Shown here one piece after another: positions 21,641-32,091 of a stretch of DNA of 63,466 nucleotides. Position numbers and translations under genes: made by a program. The stretch spans positions 1 to 63,466 of the forward strand of contig RXJO01000224.1 of NCBI GenBank assembly GCA_003987795.1. Reading direction: 5' to 3'. The number at the start of each line of letters is the position of its first letter. Position 1 is the first letter of the stretch. The stretch is from Curvibacter sp. (GTDB lineage Bacteria; Pseudomonadota; Gammaproteobacteria; Burkholderiales; Burkholderiaceae_C). The notes under the pieces are model-generated. The model worked only from the letters and a program-made list of their open reading frames with translations. It did not search any database and was not told where the DNA came from.

Positions 21641-21907
21641 ATGGCCAAAGAAGGCATTCACCCGAACTACCGCGAAGTCCTGTTTGTGGACCTCTCCAAC
21701 GGCTTCAAGTTTGTGACCCGTTCCTGCGTGAACACCAAGGAAATGGGCAAGACCGACGACGGTCGCGAACTGCCCCTGTTCAAGCTGGACACCTCCAGCG
21801 AATCCCACCCCTTCTACACCGGCACCCAAAAGTCGGTGGACAACATGGGTGGTCGCGTCGAACGCTTCCGCAACCGCTTCGGCAAGCTGGCCACCGCCAG
21901 CAAGTAA
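21641..21907 (+). CDS. rpmE2: 50S ribosomal protein L31 type B
   Basis: MAKEGIHPNYREVLFVDLSNGFKFVTRSCVNT...ELPLFKLDTSSESHPFYTGTQ...GRVERFRNRFG. Confidence 0.95.
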   Translation: MAKEGIHPNYREVLFVDLSNGFKFVTRSCVNTKEMGKTDDGRELPLFKLDTSSESHPFYTGTQKSVDNMGGRVERFRNRFGKLATASK

Positions 21908-21945
21908 GTCAAAGGCGGCAGCACCTGCCGCTTCGACTTCTGCTA

Positions 21946-21978
21946 AAAAGGCAGCCCGGTCCCCGAGCTGCCTTTTTT
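21946..21978 (+). terminator. Intrinsic terminator after rpmE2
   Basis: AAAAGGCAGC ... GCTGCCTTTTTT. Confidence 0.75.
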
Positions 21979-21979
21979 C

Positions 21980-23749
21980 TTGCCCGCTGCGTTCATGGCT
22001 TCGCATCGGGGAACCCGCTTGGCCCGCATCACCTTCACCTGCACCTTGAACTCGACCTCTCCTGCCATCGTCGCCCAGAGCGCTGTCCGTCGCCTGCCCC
22101 GCTGGGCGTTGATCGGCCTGTGTGCCGCCTATGTGATGGCAGGCTTCTGGGGCCGCGCGCCCTGGAAAGGTGCCGACATTGCCGAACTGGGCTACATGCT
22201 GGAGATGGCCGCCGGCCACACCAGCTGGATGCAACCCACCCTCGCCGGCCTGGCCCCCGAGAACGACGGTCTGCTGGCCTACTGGATCGGGGCCTGGATG
22301 CTGCAACTCGCACCGGCCGGATGGGCTCCCGAGCAGGTCACCCGATTGCCCTTCATGGCGATGCTGGCCTTGACGCTCGTGGCCACCTGGTACGGGGTGT
22401 ACTACCTGGCTCGCAGTCCACGGGCCCAACCTGTGGCCTTTGCCTTCGGCGGTGAGGCCCGCCCCAACGATTACGCCCGGGCGCTGGCCGATGGCGGCCT
22501 GCTGGCGCTGATGGCCTGCCTGGGCCTGGCCCGACTCAGCCATGAGGTCACCTCCTACCTCGCCCAGCTCACCTGCACCTCGCTCGCCTTCTACGCGGTG
22601 GCGGCCAGCCCCTATCGCCGATGGACGCCTCTGACCGCGCTGGTGCTGGGCCTGGCCGGCCTGGCCCTCAGCGGAGCCCCGACGGTCGCCCTGGTCCTCG
22701 GTGCCTGCAGCACATTCCTGATCCGGTTGCAGACCGAGACCGACACCGAAGGCCGTCAACGCCCGGCCTGGCCACGGGAGGCTTCGCTGACCGCCGCCTG
22801 CACAACGGCTGCCGTGGGGGTGCTGGTCTATCAGCTGGATCTGGCGCACTGGCGCATGGTGTGGCCCAGCTTCGGCGAGACGCGCAGCCTGGGGCGCCTG
22901 CTCCTGTGGTTCGCCTGGCCGGCCTGGCCGCTGGCGCTGTGGTCTGTTTGGCGCTGGCGTCACCAATTGCGCAGCGGCCGCTGGCCCTTGCACCTGGGTC
23001 TGCCCATCTGCTTCGCCGCCGTGTCGGTGGTGATCACCTTCACCACACCGCCGGCCGACCGGGCGCTGCTGCTCGGACTGCCGGCACTGGCCACCCTGGC
23101 AGCTTTTGCCCTGCCCACACTGAGCCGCAGCATGAGCGCCCTGATCGACTGGTTCACGCTGCTGTTCTTCACCAGCGCCGCCCTGGTCATCTGGGTGGTC
23201 TGGCTGTCCATGCAGACCGGCTTTCCGGCCCAGCCTGCTGCCAACGTGGCGCGCCTGGCCCCGGGCTTCCGACCCGAGCTGTCATGGTTTCCATTGCTCT
23301 GCGCCGTGGCCGCCACGGGGGCCTGGATGTGGTTGGTCAAGTGGCGGGCAGGTCGCCACCGTGCGGCGATCTGGAAAAGCCTGGTGCTGCCTGCCGGAGG
23401 TGCCGCGCTGGGCTGGATCCTGCTGATGACGCTGTGGCTGCCCCTGCTTGATTACGCGCTGAGCTATGCCAGCATGGTCCAGTCGGCCAGGGCCCTGATG
23501 GGCACGGCCACCTGCGCCGAGGTCTATGGGCTGAGCCCCGATCAGACGGCAGCGTTCCAGGTCCATGGTGACCTGCGCCTGGTGCCGACCGGCTCGCCCA
23601 CCCGTTGCGACTGGCTTTTGGTGGACCGAAATGAGTTGGTGGGCTGGCTGGAGACCCACGATGGCCCCAACTGGATCTACGAGACCAATGTGTGGCGTCA
23701 GGGCGAACAGCGCGAGTCGGTGCTGGTCTACCGGCGGGCTGGGAGCTGA
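21980..23749 (+). CDS. Multi-spanning membrane protein, ArnT/GT39-like glycosyltransferase (start uncertain)
   Basis: Long hydrophobic protein with an early KGADIAELGYMLEMA segment resembling GT39 N-termini. Confidence 0.55.
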   Translation: MPAAFMASHRGTRLARITFTCTLNSTSPAIVAQSAVRRLPRWALIGLCAAYVMAGFWGRAPWKGADIAELGYMLEMAAGHTSWMQPTLAGLAPENDGLLAYWIGAWMLQLAPAGWAPEQVTRLPFMAMLALTLVATWYGVYYLARSPRAQPVAFAFGGEARPNDYARALADGGLLALMACLGLARLSHEVTSYLAQLTCTSLAFYAVAASPYRRWTPLTALVLGLAGLALSGAPTVALVLGACSTFLIRLQTETDTEGRQRPAWPREASLTAACTTAAVGVLVYQLDLAHWRMVWPSFGETRSLGRLLLWFAWPAWPLALWSVWRWRHQLRSGRWPLHLGLPICFAAVSVVITFTTPPADRALLLGLPALATLAAFALPTLSRSMSALIDWFTLLFFTSAALVIWVVWLSMQTGFPAQPAANVARLAPGFRPELSWFPLLCAVAATGAWMWLVKWRAGRHRAAIWKSLVLPAGGAALGWILLMTLWLPLLDYALSYASMVQSARALMGTATCAEVYGLSPDQTAAFQVHGDLRLVPTGSPTRCDWLLVDRNELVGWLETHDGPNWIYETNVWRQGEQRESVLVYRRAGS

Positions 23750-23751
23750 TC

Positions 23752-25101
23752 TTGAGCGAATGGCGCCAGATTGCCCGCCATGCGGGCACGGTGCTCGCGG
23801 GCCAGTTGGCAGTGATGGCCTTCGGGGTCACCGACACGCTGGTGGCCGGCCGCCATTCGCCCGAAGCGCTGGCCGCGCTGGCAGTGGGCTCGGCCGTGTA
23901 CATCAGCGTCTATGTGGGTCTGATGGGGGTGTTGCAGGCGCTGCTGCCGGTTTGGGCCGAACTCGAGGGCGCGGGACGCCCGCTGGAGGTGGGCCGCTCG
24001 GTGCGCCAATCGCTCTACCTGTGTCTGGTGGCTTCGGTGCTGGGCATCGGCGTGCTGGTCCAGCCTGATGCCCTGCTGCGCTGGACCGGCGTGCCCGATG
24101 AGCTGCGCGCCGATGTGGCCCATTACCTGCAAGTGCTGGCCCTCGCCTTGCCGCCGGCCTTGCTGTTCCGTGTCTACAGCACGCTGAACCAGGCCTTGCA
24201 CCTGCCCCGGCTGGTCACCTGGCTGCAGCTGGCCGGCCTGGCACTGAAGGTTCCACTGTCGATGTGGTGGGCCTGGGGGGGTGCCGGTGTCGAGCCTCAG
24301 GGCGCCACAGGCTGTGCCTGGGCCACGCTGGCGGTGAACGTGGTGATGGCCCTTCTGGCCGCGCTGATGTTGAGTCGCCAGGCGGTCTACCTGCCTTACC
24401 GGCTGTGGCAAGCCCCCGAGCCGCCCGACTGGACACAGCTGGCCCGGTTTCTGCGTCTGGGCCTGCCGGCTGGCCTGTCCATCCTGGTGGAGGTGACCTC
24501 GTTCACCCTGATGGCCCTGTTCATCGCCCGCCTGGGCACCACAGCGGCGGCCAGTCACCAGATTGCGGCCAATCTGATGGCTGTGCTGTACATGGTGCCG
24601 CTGTCGATCTCGATTGCCACGAGCGCGCGGGCCAGCTACTGGCTGGGGGCACGCCAGCCTGCGCGGGCGCGACAGGCGGTCCGGACCGGCCTGCTGCTGG
24701 CCCTGGGTCTGGCCACCGCCTGCTCGACCGCGCTTTGGCTGGGCCACGACAGCCTGCCAGGGCTGTACACCCAGCAACGCGAGATTGCCACCCAAGCGGC
24801 CCCCCTGCTGGTGTGGGTGGCGATCTATCACGTATTTGACGCCGCCCAGACCCTGTGCGTGTTTGTGCTGCGCTGCTACCGGGTGACGGTGGTCACTCTG
24901 GTGGTGTATGGCGCCTTGCTGTGGGGTGCCGGGTTGGGCGGCGGCTATTGGCTGGCCTACCACGGCCTGGCTGGCTGGGCACCCTGGGAACGCCCCGATG
25001 CCTTCTGGGCTGGCAGTACCGTCGCGCTGGCCGCCGTGGCGGCCATCTTCATGCCGCTTCTTTGGCGCGCGGTGCACCGCCCGTTGGCATCGATCCCGTG
25101 A
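23752..25101 (+). CDS. MATE family efflux transporter (TTG start likely)
   Basis: LSEWRQIARHAGTVLAGQLAVMAFGVTDTLVAGRHSPEALAALAVGSAVYISVYVGLMGVLQALLP; 12-TM-like hydrophobic pattern. Confidence 0.88.
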   Translation: MSEWRQIARHAGTVLAGQLAVMAFGVTDTLVAGRHSPEALAALAVGSAVYISVYVGLMGVLQALLPVWAELEGAGRPLEVGRSVRQSLYLCLVASVLGIGVLVQPDALLRWTGVPDELRADVAHYLQVLALALPPALLFRVYSTLNQALHLPRLVTWLQLAGLALKVPLSMWWAWGGAGVEPQGATGCAWATLAVNVVMALLAALMLSRQAVYLPYRLWQAPEPPDWTQLARFLRLGLPAGLSILVEVTSFTLMALFIARLGTTAAASHQIAANLMAVLYMVPLSISIATSARASYWLGARQPARARQAVRTGLLLALGLATACSTALWLGHDSLPGLYTQQREIATQAAPLLVWVAIYHVFDAAQTLCVFVLRCYRVTVVTLVVYGALLWGAGLGGGYWLAYHGLAGWAPWERPDAFWAGSTVALAAVAAIFMPLLWRAVHRPLASIP

Positions 25102-26434
25102 TGGCGGGAACGGCCTGGCGCAGACGGCTGGCCGGAAACACGATCGAGAACCGTGAGCCGACACCGAGCGTGCTCTCGATGTTCAGTTGGGCCCCATGGC
25201 GCTGCACCACATGCTTGACGATGGCCAGCCCGAGACCGGTGCCTCCGGTTTCACGCGAACGGCTACGGTCGACTCGGTAAAAGCGCTCCGTGAGACGCGG
25301 AATGTGCTCTGGCGCAATGCCCGGGCCGGTATCACGCACGTCAAATTCGGCACGGCCGTCCGGCAAGCCGTGCCAGCTGACCTGGATGCTGCCGCCCCCC
25401 GGGGTGTACCGAATCGCATTGCTGACCAGGTTGGACAAGGCACTTTGCAATTCATTGTGCGAGCCGGCCAGATCGACGCCACGCGCGGCTTCGATGTCGA
25501 AATGGATCTGATGGTGCCGCCCACTGTGGCTGCCGATCACGCCCGACAGCGCCTGCGACTCCTGCTCGCAATGCATGAGCAGGCCCTGCACCCCCACCCA
25601 TTCGGTCAGACCTGGAGCGGGACTGCCTTCCAGGCGTGACAGCGTGAGCAGGTCGCTGACCACCGTCTGCATGCGGCTGGCCTGTTGCGACATCAGGTTC
25701 AGGTAGTGCTGCCGCTCATGGTCTTCGAGATTGAGGGTCTGCAGCGTCTCGATGAAGCCCGACAGCACGGTGAGCGGGGTACGGATCTCGTGGGACACAT
25801 TGGCCACGAAGTCGCGGCGCATCGCATCGGCCTGATCCAGCGCCGTGATGTCGCGTGACAGCAGCAAGCGCCGGCCTTCGCCATAGCCGTGAAGATGCAC
25901 CGACAAGCGGACCGGTCGCGACATCGTGCTGCCACGACCGTTCATCACGATGTCGTGGCTGTAGTCGCGAGAGGCATAGTAGGCGGCGAAAACCGGCTCA
26001 CGCAATAGGTTGCCGATGGACTGCATCAGATCCCGATCTGGGTCGAAGCCGAAATGCTCGGCGGCGGTCTGGTTGCACCATTCGATGTGGCCCTCAGGGT
26101 CGAGCAGCACGACCCCATTGGGCGAGGCCTGGATGGCCAGCAGAAATTCCTGCAGCCGGGCTTCGCTGTCTTCGGCTTTTTTGACCAGTTGGCGCAGCAT
26201 CCGCCGTGCCCGATCGGCCACTTCGCCCCAAAGCCCCCCCATGGCCGGCGCGTCGGCCAACTGGCCTTTGCGCAACCAGCGACGCACCCGGAGGCCGCGC
26301 CAGAGGTCAAGCAGAAACCAAAGCCAGGTGCCCAGCAACAGGGCCACAAGGGCCCCCAGGGCGTCACCCAGGGACCACCCTGCCAGGACCGCCAGCAACT
26401 GGGCCCCGGCAAAAGTCAAAAACCGGAATGTCAT
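25049..26434 (-). CDS. phoR: Phosphate regulon sensor histidine kinase PhoR
   Basis: FVANVSHEIRTPLTVLSGFIETL H-box; NAIRYTPGG N-box; DTGPGIAPEHIPRLTERFYRVDRSRSRETGGTGLGLAIVKHV; adjacent to phoB. Confidence 0.93.
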   Translation of the reverse strand: MTFRFLTFAGAQLLAVLAGWSLGDALGALVALLLGTWLWFLLDLWRGLRVRRWLRKGQLADAPAMGGLWGEVADRARRMLRQLVKKAEDSEARLQEFLLAIQASPNGVVLLDPEGHIEWCNQTAAEHFGFDPDRDLMQSIGNLLREPVFAAYYASRDYSHDIVMNGRGSTMSRPVRLSVHLHGYGEGRRLLLSRDITALDQADAMRRDFVANVSHEIRTPLTVLSGFIETLQTLNLEDHERQHYLNLMSQQASRMQTVVSDLLTLSRLEGSPAPGLTEWVGVQGLLMHCEQESQALSGVIGSHSGRHHQIHFDIEAARGVDLAGSHNELQSALSNLVSNAIRYTPGGGSIQVSWHGLPDGRAEFDVRDTGPGIAPEHIPRLTERFYRVDRSRSRETGGTGLGLAIVKHVVQRHGAQLNIESTLGVGSRFSIVFPASRLRQAVPAITGSMPTGGAPRAKEAA

Positions 26435-26460
26435 GAGAAGGGCCCGCGCCGTTCAGGCCA

Positions 26461-27204
26461 TCAGGCGGCAGCAGCGGCTGGGGTGGAGCTGGTCGTGGGC
26501 ACGGACACCGCTACCTGCGGCTGCCCCGTGAGCCGGTAACCTGCACCGCGCACGGTCTCGACCATGGTACCGGCGCCCCCCAGGGCTTCACGCAGGCGCT
26601 TGACGTGGACGTCGACGGTGCGCTCTTCAATGAACACATGATCGCCCCAGACCTTGTCGAGCAGTTGCGAGCGGCTGTGGACGCGCTCAGAGTGCTTCAT
26701 GAGGTAGTGCAGCAGCTTGAACTCGGTGGGGCCGACCTTCAGAGGCTGGCCTGCGAAAGTGACCCGGTAGGTCGCGGCGTCCAGCACCAGCTCACCGATG
26801 GTGACGGTGTCGGACACCTGCTCGGGCGCACGACGACGCAGCACGGCACGGATGCGCGCCAGCAACTCCTGGGTCGAGAACGGCTTGGTGATGTAGTCGT
26901 CGGCCCCGGCATCGAGGCCGGCGACCTTGTCGGACTCGTCGCCGCGCGCGGTCAGCATCAGGATGGGCACGCCCTTGGTGCGGGCGTCGGCCCGCCACTT
27001 GCGTGCCAGCGCCACGCCGCTCTGGCCCGGCAGCATCCAGTCGAGCAAGATGACGTCAGGCAGCACGGCATCCAGCTCGCGCTGGGCCGAGATGCCATCT
27101 TCGGCCCACACCGGCTGGAAGCCGTTGTGGCGAAGGTTGACCGCGATCAGCTCGGCGATCGCCGGCTCGTCTTCAACGATCAGGATATGGGGCAGCTTCT
27201 TCAT
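26461..27204 (-). CDS. phoB: Phosphate regulon response regulator PhoB
   Basis: ILIVEDEPAIAELIAVNLRHNGF...DVILLDWMLPGQSG...SRSQLLDKVWGDHVFIEERTVDVHVKRLREAL. Confidence 0.95.
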   Translation of the reverse strand: MKKLPHILIVEDEPAIAELIAVNLRHNGFQPVWAEDGISAQRELDAVLPDVILLDWMLPGQSGVALARKWRADARTKGVPILMLTARGDESDKVAGLDAGADDYITKPFSTQELLARIRAVLRRRAPEQVSDTVTIGELVLDAATYRVTFAGQPLKVGPTEFKLLHYLMKHSERVHSRSQLLDKVWGDHVFIEERTVDVHVKRLREALGGAGTMVETVRGAGYRLTGQPQVAVSVPTTSSTPAAAAA

Positions 27205-27210
27205 GGCAGA

Positions 27211-27912
27211 TCACCGCAGCGCAGACTCCACGTCGTCGATCGACGCGTGGCGCACATCGGTGCCCTTGACAACATAGATGATGAATTCGGCGATGTTCTT
27301 GGCGTGATCGCCGATGCGCTCGATGGCCTTGGCCAGGAACAGCAGATCAAGGCTCGGCGAGATGGTGCGGGGGTCTTCCATCATGTAGGTGATGAGCTTG
27401 CGCACAAAGCCATCGAACTCGCGGTCGATCAGGTCGTCCTCCTTGAGGATGGCGACCGCGGTGGAGGTATCCAGCCGGGCGAAGGCATCGAGCGCCTTGC
27501 GCAGCAAGCCCGCCGCCAGGTCAGCGGCCACACGCAGGTCGGTGGAGGGCAACTGACGGGCCGAGCCGCTTTCGATGATGGACTTGACCATGCGGGCGAT
27601 CTTGCTGGCCTCGTCGCCCACGCGCTCCAGGTTGGCCGTGGTCTTGGAGATCGCCAGCAACAGGCGCAGGTCGCGCGCGGTGGGTTGGCGCCGCGCGATG
27701 ATCGAGGCCAGATCACGGTCGATCTCGATCTCCATCGCATTGACGCGCTGTTCGATGTCGATCACCTGGGCCGCTGCCTCTGGGCTGAAGTTCGACAGCG
27801 AGTAGATGGCCTGATGGATCTGGGATTCAACCAGGCCGCCCAGCTCCATGACCCGCGACGAGACGCCGTTGAGGTCAGTGTCAAACTGGGTGGAAAGATG
27901 TTTGTCCGGCAT
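27211..27912 (-). CDS. phoU: Phosphate signalling complex protein PhoU
   Basis: MPDKHLSTQFDTDLNGVSSRVMELGGLVESQI...; located between pstB and phoB. Confidence 0.95.
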   Translation of the reverse strand: MPDKHLSTQFDTDLNGVSSRVMELGGLVESQIHQAIYSLSNFSPEAAAQVIDIEQRVNAMEIEIDRDLASIIARRQPTARDLRLLLAISKTTANLERVGDEASKIARMVKSIIESGSARQLPSTDLRVAADLAAGLLRKALDAFARLDTSTAVAILKEDDLIDREFDGFVRKLITYMMEDPRTISPSLDLLFLAKAIERIGDHAKNIAEFIIYVVKGTDVRHASIDDVESALR

Positions 27913-27922
27913 GCTGCCCTCC

Positions 27923-28702
27923 TCAACCGAAACGGCCTGTGATGTAGTCTTCTGTCTCTTTGCGGGTGGGCTTGAAGAACATCTGCTCTGTCTCGCCAAA
28001 CTCCACCAGATCGCCCAGGTACATGTAGGCGGTGTAGTCGCTGCAGCGGGCTGCCTGCTGCATGTTGTGGGTCACGATGACCACGGTGTAGTCGTCCTTC
28101 AGTTCGGCGATCAGTTCCTCCACCTTGGCGGTGGAGATCGGGTCGAGCGCCGAGCAAGGCTCGTCGAGCAGCAGCACCTCGGGCTTGATGGCGATGCCAC
28201 GGGCAATGCACAGACGCTGCTGCTGACCACCCGAGAGACCCGAGCCGCTCTGGTTGAGCTTGTCCTTCACCTCGGTCCAGAGCGCCGCCTTGCGCAAGGC
28301 CCACTCGACGCGGTCGTCCATGTCGGTGGCACTGAGGTTCTCGAACAACTTCACGCCGAAGGCGATGTTGTCGTAGATCGACATCGGGAACGGTGTCGGC
28401 TTCTGGAACACCATGCCAACCTTGGCACGGATCAGGGCCACGTCCTGCTTGGAGGTGAGCAGGTTCTCGCCGTCCAGCACGATCTCGCCTTCGGCGCGCT
28501 GCTCAGGGTAGAGCTCGAACATGCGGTTGAAGGTGCGCAGCAGGGTCGACTTGCCACAACCCGAAGGACCGATGAAGGCGGTGACCTTCTTTTCGGGGAT
28601 GTTCAGGTTGATGCCCTTGAGGGCGTGGAATTTGCCGTAATAGAAGTTGAGATTGCGCACTGCAATCTTGGCTTGCTGGTCGGGCACGGTGAATGTGGTC
28701 AT
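27923..28702 (-). CDS. pstB: Phosphate ABC transporter ATP-binding protein PstB
   Basis: [18 protein letters not shown]...[36 protein letters not shown]. Confidence 0.97.
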   Translation of the reverse strand: MTTFTVPDQQAKIAVRNLNFYYGKFHALKGINLNIPEKKVTAFIGPSGCGKSTLLRTFNRMFELYPEQRAEGEIVLDGENLLTSKQDVALIRAKVGMVFQKPTPFPMSIYDNIAFGVKLFENLSATDMDDRVEWALRKAALWTEVKDKLNQSGSGLSGGQQQRLCIARGIAIKPEVLLLDEPCSALDPISTAKVEELIAELKDDYTVVIVTHNMQQAARCSDYTAYMYLGDLVEFGETEQMFFKPTRKETEDYITGRFG

Positions 28703-28717
28703 GAAAAATCCTTGCCT

Positions 28718-29605
28718 TTACTTCTGACGGGTCAGCACGCGCGCCAGGATGTTGAGCTCCAGCACCGCCAGGGTGATCAGGAAGACACCGGCCCAGGCCA
28801 GTTGCTGCCAGTTCTCGTAAGGGCTCATCGCAAATTTGAAGATGGTCACCGGCAGGCTGGCCATGGGTTTGGACAGGTCCGAGTTCCAGAATTGGTTGTT
28901 GAGTGCTGTGAAGAGCAGCGGAGCGGTTTCGCCCGAGATGCGGGCCACCGCCAGCAGCACGCCGGTGATCACACCCGACTTGGCAGCGCGCAGCGTGATC
29001 ATGATGATCACCTTCCACTTGGGCGTGCCCAGGGCATAGGCGGCTTCGCGCAGGGCCGGCGGCACCAGCGAGAGCATGTTCTCGGTGGTACGGATGACCA
29101 CCGGGATCACGATGAGCGCCAGAGCCACGATGCCCGCCCAACCGGAGAAGCTCTTGAAACGAGCCACCACGATGGCGTAGACGAACAGACCGATCACGAT
29201 GCTGGGCGCCGACAACAGGATGTCGTTGACGAAGCGCGTGGTCGAAGCCAGCCAGCTCTTGGTGTCGTACTCAGCGAGGTAGACGCCCGCCATGATGCCG
29301 ATGGGTGTGCCGATGAAGGTGGACAGCAACACCATGACCAAAGAGCCGAAAATGGCATTGGCAATGCCCCCCACTTCGTTCGGAGGTGGCGTGGACTGGG
29401 TGAACAGCGCCAGGCTCAGCCCCCCGAAGCCCAGGCGGACCGTCTCCCACAGGATCCAGATCAGCCAGAACACGCCGAAAGCCATGGCCGCCAGCGACAA
29501 GGCCAGAGCGATGGTGTTGACGCGCTTGCGGCTGGCATAGCGTGCCTGGCGCACTGCGGCCAGCGCGTTGCGCTCGGCCAGAACTGAAGAAGCCATGGTG
29601 TTCAT
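28718..29605 (-). CDS. pstA: Phosphate ABC transporter permease PstA
   Basis: [35 protein letters not shown]...[15 protein letters not shown]. Confidence 0.96.
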   Translation of the reverse strand: MNTMASSVLAERNALAAVRQARYASRKRVNTIALALSLAAMAFGVFWLIWILWETVRLGFGGLSLALFTQSTPPPNEVGGIANAIFGSLVMVLLSTFIGTPIGIMAGVYLAEYDTKSWLASTTRFVNDILLSAPSIVIGLFVYAIVVARFKSFSGWAGIVALALIVIPVVIRTTENMLSLVPPALREAAYALGTPKWKVIIMITLRAAKSGVITGVLLAVARISGETAPLLFTALNNQFWNSDLSKPMASLPVTIFKFAMSPYENWQQLAWAGVFLITLAVLELNILARVLTRQK

Positions 29606-30567
29606 GAACGAGCCCCTTCGCTCTTCTTGAGGCGCATGAGCAGAACCTTGGACAGCGACAGCACCACGAAGGTGATGAAGAACAGGACCAGGCCCAGGTA
29701 GATCAGCGAGGCCTGATGCAGGCCTTCGCCGGCTTCGGCAAACTCGTTGGCCAGGGCCGAGGTGATGCTGTTGGCCGCCTCGAAAACGCTCAGCGAATTG
29801 AGTTGGTTCATGTTGCCGATCACGAAGGTCACCGCCATGGTCTCACCCAGTGCACGGCCCAGGCCCAGCATGATGCCGCCCAGAACACCTGTCTTGGTGT
29901 AGGGCAGCACGACCTTCCAGACCACCTCCCAGGTGGTGGAACCCAGGCCGTAGGCCGATTCCTTGAGCAGCGGCGGGGTCACTTCGAACACGTCGCGCAT
30001 CACCGAGGCAATGAAAGGAATGATCATGATGGCCAGGATGATGCCGGCCGAGAGGATGCCGATGCCCACCGGAGGACCAGAGACAAAGGAGCCCAGAAAC
30101 GGCACGCCCTTCAGCAAGGCCTGCAGGGGTTGCTGGACAAAACGTGCGAGGATGGGGCCGAACACCATCAGGCCCCACATGCCGTAGACGATGGAGGGCA
30201 CCGCAGCCAGCAACTCGATGGCGGTACCCAGGGGGCGCTTGAGCCAGGCTGGCGAGAGTTCCGTCAGGAACAGGGCGATACCGAAGCTGACCGGCACCGC
30301 GATGGCCAACGCAATCAGTGAGGTGGCCAAGGTGCCGTAGATCATCACCAGGCCACCGAAGTCGGCCTGGACAGGGTCCCACACGCTTCGCACGAGGAAG
30401 CTCAGACCGTATTTCTCGATCGAGGGCCAAGCGCCGAAAACCAGCGAGAGCAGGATGCCGAACAGCAGGCCCAGGGTCAGGATGGCAGCGCCTTTGGCCA
30501 ACCAGCCAAACAGGCGGTCAGCCATGGCACCCGACAAGAGCGGGCGGGGAGTAGGAGGTGTGGTCAT
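29602..30567 (-). CDS. pstC: Phosphate ABC transporter permease PstC (ORF extends to 30627; MTTPPTPRP start preferred)
   Basis: [22 protein letters not shown]...[45 protein letters not shown]. Confidence 0.95.
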   Translation of the reverse strand: MTTPPTPRPLLSGAMADRLFGWLAKGAAILTLGLLFGILLSLVFGAWPSIEKYGLSFLVRSVWDPVQADFGGLVMIYGTLATSLIALAIAVPVSFGIALFLTELSPAWLKRPLGTAIELLAAVPSIVYGMWGLMVFGPILARFVQQPLQALLKGVPFLGSFVSGPPVGIGILSAGIILAIMIIPFIASVMRDVFEVTPPLLKESAYGLGSTTWEVVWKVVLPYTKTGVLGGIMLGLGRALGETMAVTFVIGNMNQLNSLSVFEAANSITSALANEFAEAGEGLHQASLIYLGLVLFFITFVVLSLSKVLLMRLKKSEGARS

Positions 30568-30575
30568 AGGTTGTG

Positions 30576-30603
30576 CACGCCCCACCGAAGTGGGCGGGGC
30601 GTG
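30576..30603 (-). other. Stable hairpin between pstS and pstC
   Basis: CACGCCCC ... GGGGCGTG 8-bp stem just upstream of the preferred pstC start. Confidence 0.5.
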
Positions 30604-30674
30604 ATTGACCGGCAGTGTAGTGGACACGATGAAGTCCCGAAAGCAGGTCTGGGTCAGACGTCAGAGGCCAGGAA

Positions 30675-31715
30675 TCACTTGAAGGCGACCGGCTTGTCGT
30701 TGGCCGCCTCACGGATTTCGCCCCACGACTTCAGGATCACTTCCTTGACGCTGTCGGGCATGGGCACGTAATCCAGGTCGACAGCCGTCTTGTCGCCGCT
30801 CTTGTAGGCCCAGTCGAAGAACTTCAGTGCGGTGGTGGCCTGGGCCGGCTTGTCCTGCTTCTTGTGCATCAGGATGAAGGTGGCGCCGGTGATGGGCCAG
30901 GAATCCTTGCCAGGCTGGTTAGTCAGGATCTGGTAGAAGCTCTTGCTCCAGGTGGCGCCAGCGGCAGCAGCCTTGAAGGTCAGGTCATCGGGGGCCACGT
31001 AAGAACCGGCAGCGTTCTGCATCTGCACATAGTTGAGCTTGTTCTGCTTGACATAGGCGTACTCGAGGTAGCCGATGGAGTCCGGCAGGCGACCCAGGAA
31101 GGCGGCCACGCCTTCATTGCCCTTGCCACCGGCACCCGTGGGCCAGTTCACGGCGGTGCCCTCGCCCACCTTGCTCTTCCACTCGGGGCTGACCTTGCTC
31201 AGGTAGTTGGTGAAGATGAAGCTGGTGCCCGAGCCATCGGCACGACGCACGACAGCAATCGGCGAATCCGGCAGGGTGAGGCCTGGGTTCAGCGACTTGA
31301 TGGCGGCGTCATTCCAGTGGGTGATCTTGCCCAGATAAATGTCGGCCAGCACGGCACCCGTCAGCTTCAACTGACCCGGGGTCAAGCCCTTGACGTTGAT
31401 CACCGGCACCACGCCGCCGATCACGGTGGGGAACTGGACCAGGCCCTTGGCCTTGAGGTCGTCGTCGCTCAGCGGCGCATCGGAGGCGCCGAAGTCCACC
31501 GTCTTGGCCTCGATCTGACGGATGCCGGCACCCGAGCCCACCGATTGGTAGTTGATCTTGACGCCGGTGGCCTTGTTGTAATCAGCCGCCCACTTCGAGT
31601 ACAGAGGAGCGGGGAAGCTGGCACCGGCACCGGTGGCTTCTTGTTGAGCCCAGCTGGCAGGGGAAAGCAAAGCGGCCACAGCGCCGGCAACGGCCATACG
31701 AATCGTCCAGGTCAT
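30675..31715 (-). CDS. pstS: Phosphate-binding protein PstS
   Basis: signal peptide; ATGAGASFPAPLYSKWAADYNKATGVKINYQSVGSGAGIRQI...VRRADGSGTSFIFTNYL. Confidence 0.96.
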   Translation of the reverse strand: MTWTIRMAVAGAVAALLSPASWAQQEATGAGASFPAPLYSKWAADYNKATGVKINYQSVGSGAGIRQIEAKTVDFGASDAPLSDDDLKAKGLVQFPTVIGGVVPVINVKGLTPGQLKLTGAVLADIYLGKITHWNDAAIKSLNPGLTLPDSPIAVVRRADGSGTSFIFTNYLSKVSPEWKSKVGEGTAVNWPTGAGGKGNEGVAAFLGRLPDSIGYLEYAYVKQNKLNYVQMQNAAGSYVAPDDLTFKAAAAGATWSKSFYQILTNQPGKDSWPITGATFILMHKKQDKPAQATTALKFFDWAYKSGDKTAVDLDYVPMPDSVKEVILKSWGEIREAANDKPVAFK

Positions 31716-31766
31716 ATCAATTCACCTTGGTGGTTTGGAGAGTTGGTCGAACTCTAAACACCCTTG

Positions 31767-31784
31767 ATGACAATTGCGTGACAC
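31767..31784 (-). promoter_or_regulatory. Candidate Pho box for pstS
   Basis: Minus strand GTGTCAC GCAA TTGTCAT (11-bp period), 13/18 to the E. coli consensus CTGTCATAWAWCTGTCAY by hand count; TTTAGAGT -10-like element downstream. Confidence 0.6.
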
Positions 31785-31834
31785 CCACGAAGGAGCCGGA
31801 AAAGGCCATTCTTTTGTCACAATTGCTCAAAAAT

Positions 31835-31852
31835 CAGTCATCCAAGTGTCAT
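31835..31852 (+). promoter_or_regulatory. Candidate divergent Pho box facing ppx
   Basis: CAGTCAT CCAA GTGTCAT, 14/18 to consensus by hand count; TAGACT -10-like element 10 bp downstream. Confidence 0.5.
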
Positions 31853-32091
31853 AAACGACTTCTAGACTCAAAAACGCATGAAAAATACAGGGCGGTCGAT
31901 CGGTTCCCCATCGGTCCCAGCCACAATCGCAGTTGCCGGGTTAGGCCTTGCACGAGCCCCCCTCCAGCGACCAGCGAACCTGCCTCAGCGGACTCCAGAA
32001 CCCGAACACCACCCCTATCTATGCCCAGTACGCCAGCGGCACCCACGTCACCTTTGGGCGCAGAGTAGCCGGCTCCTGGCGCTGTCATCAA

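Noticed and set aside
26605-29587. Long plus-strand ORFs over phoB, phoU, pstB and pstA
   Set aside because: Shadow ORFs; the minus-strand Pst/Pho proteins are unambiguous.
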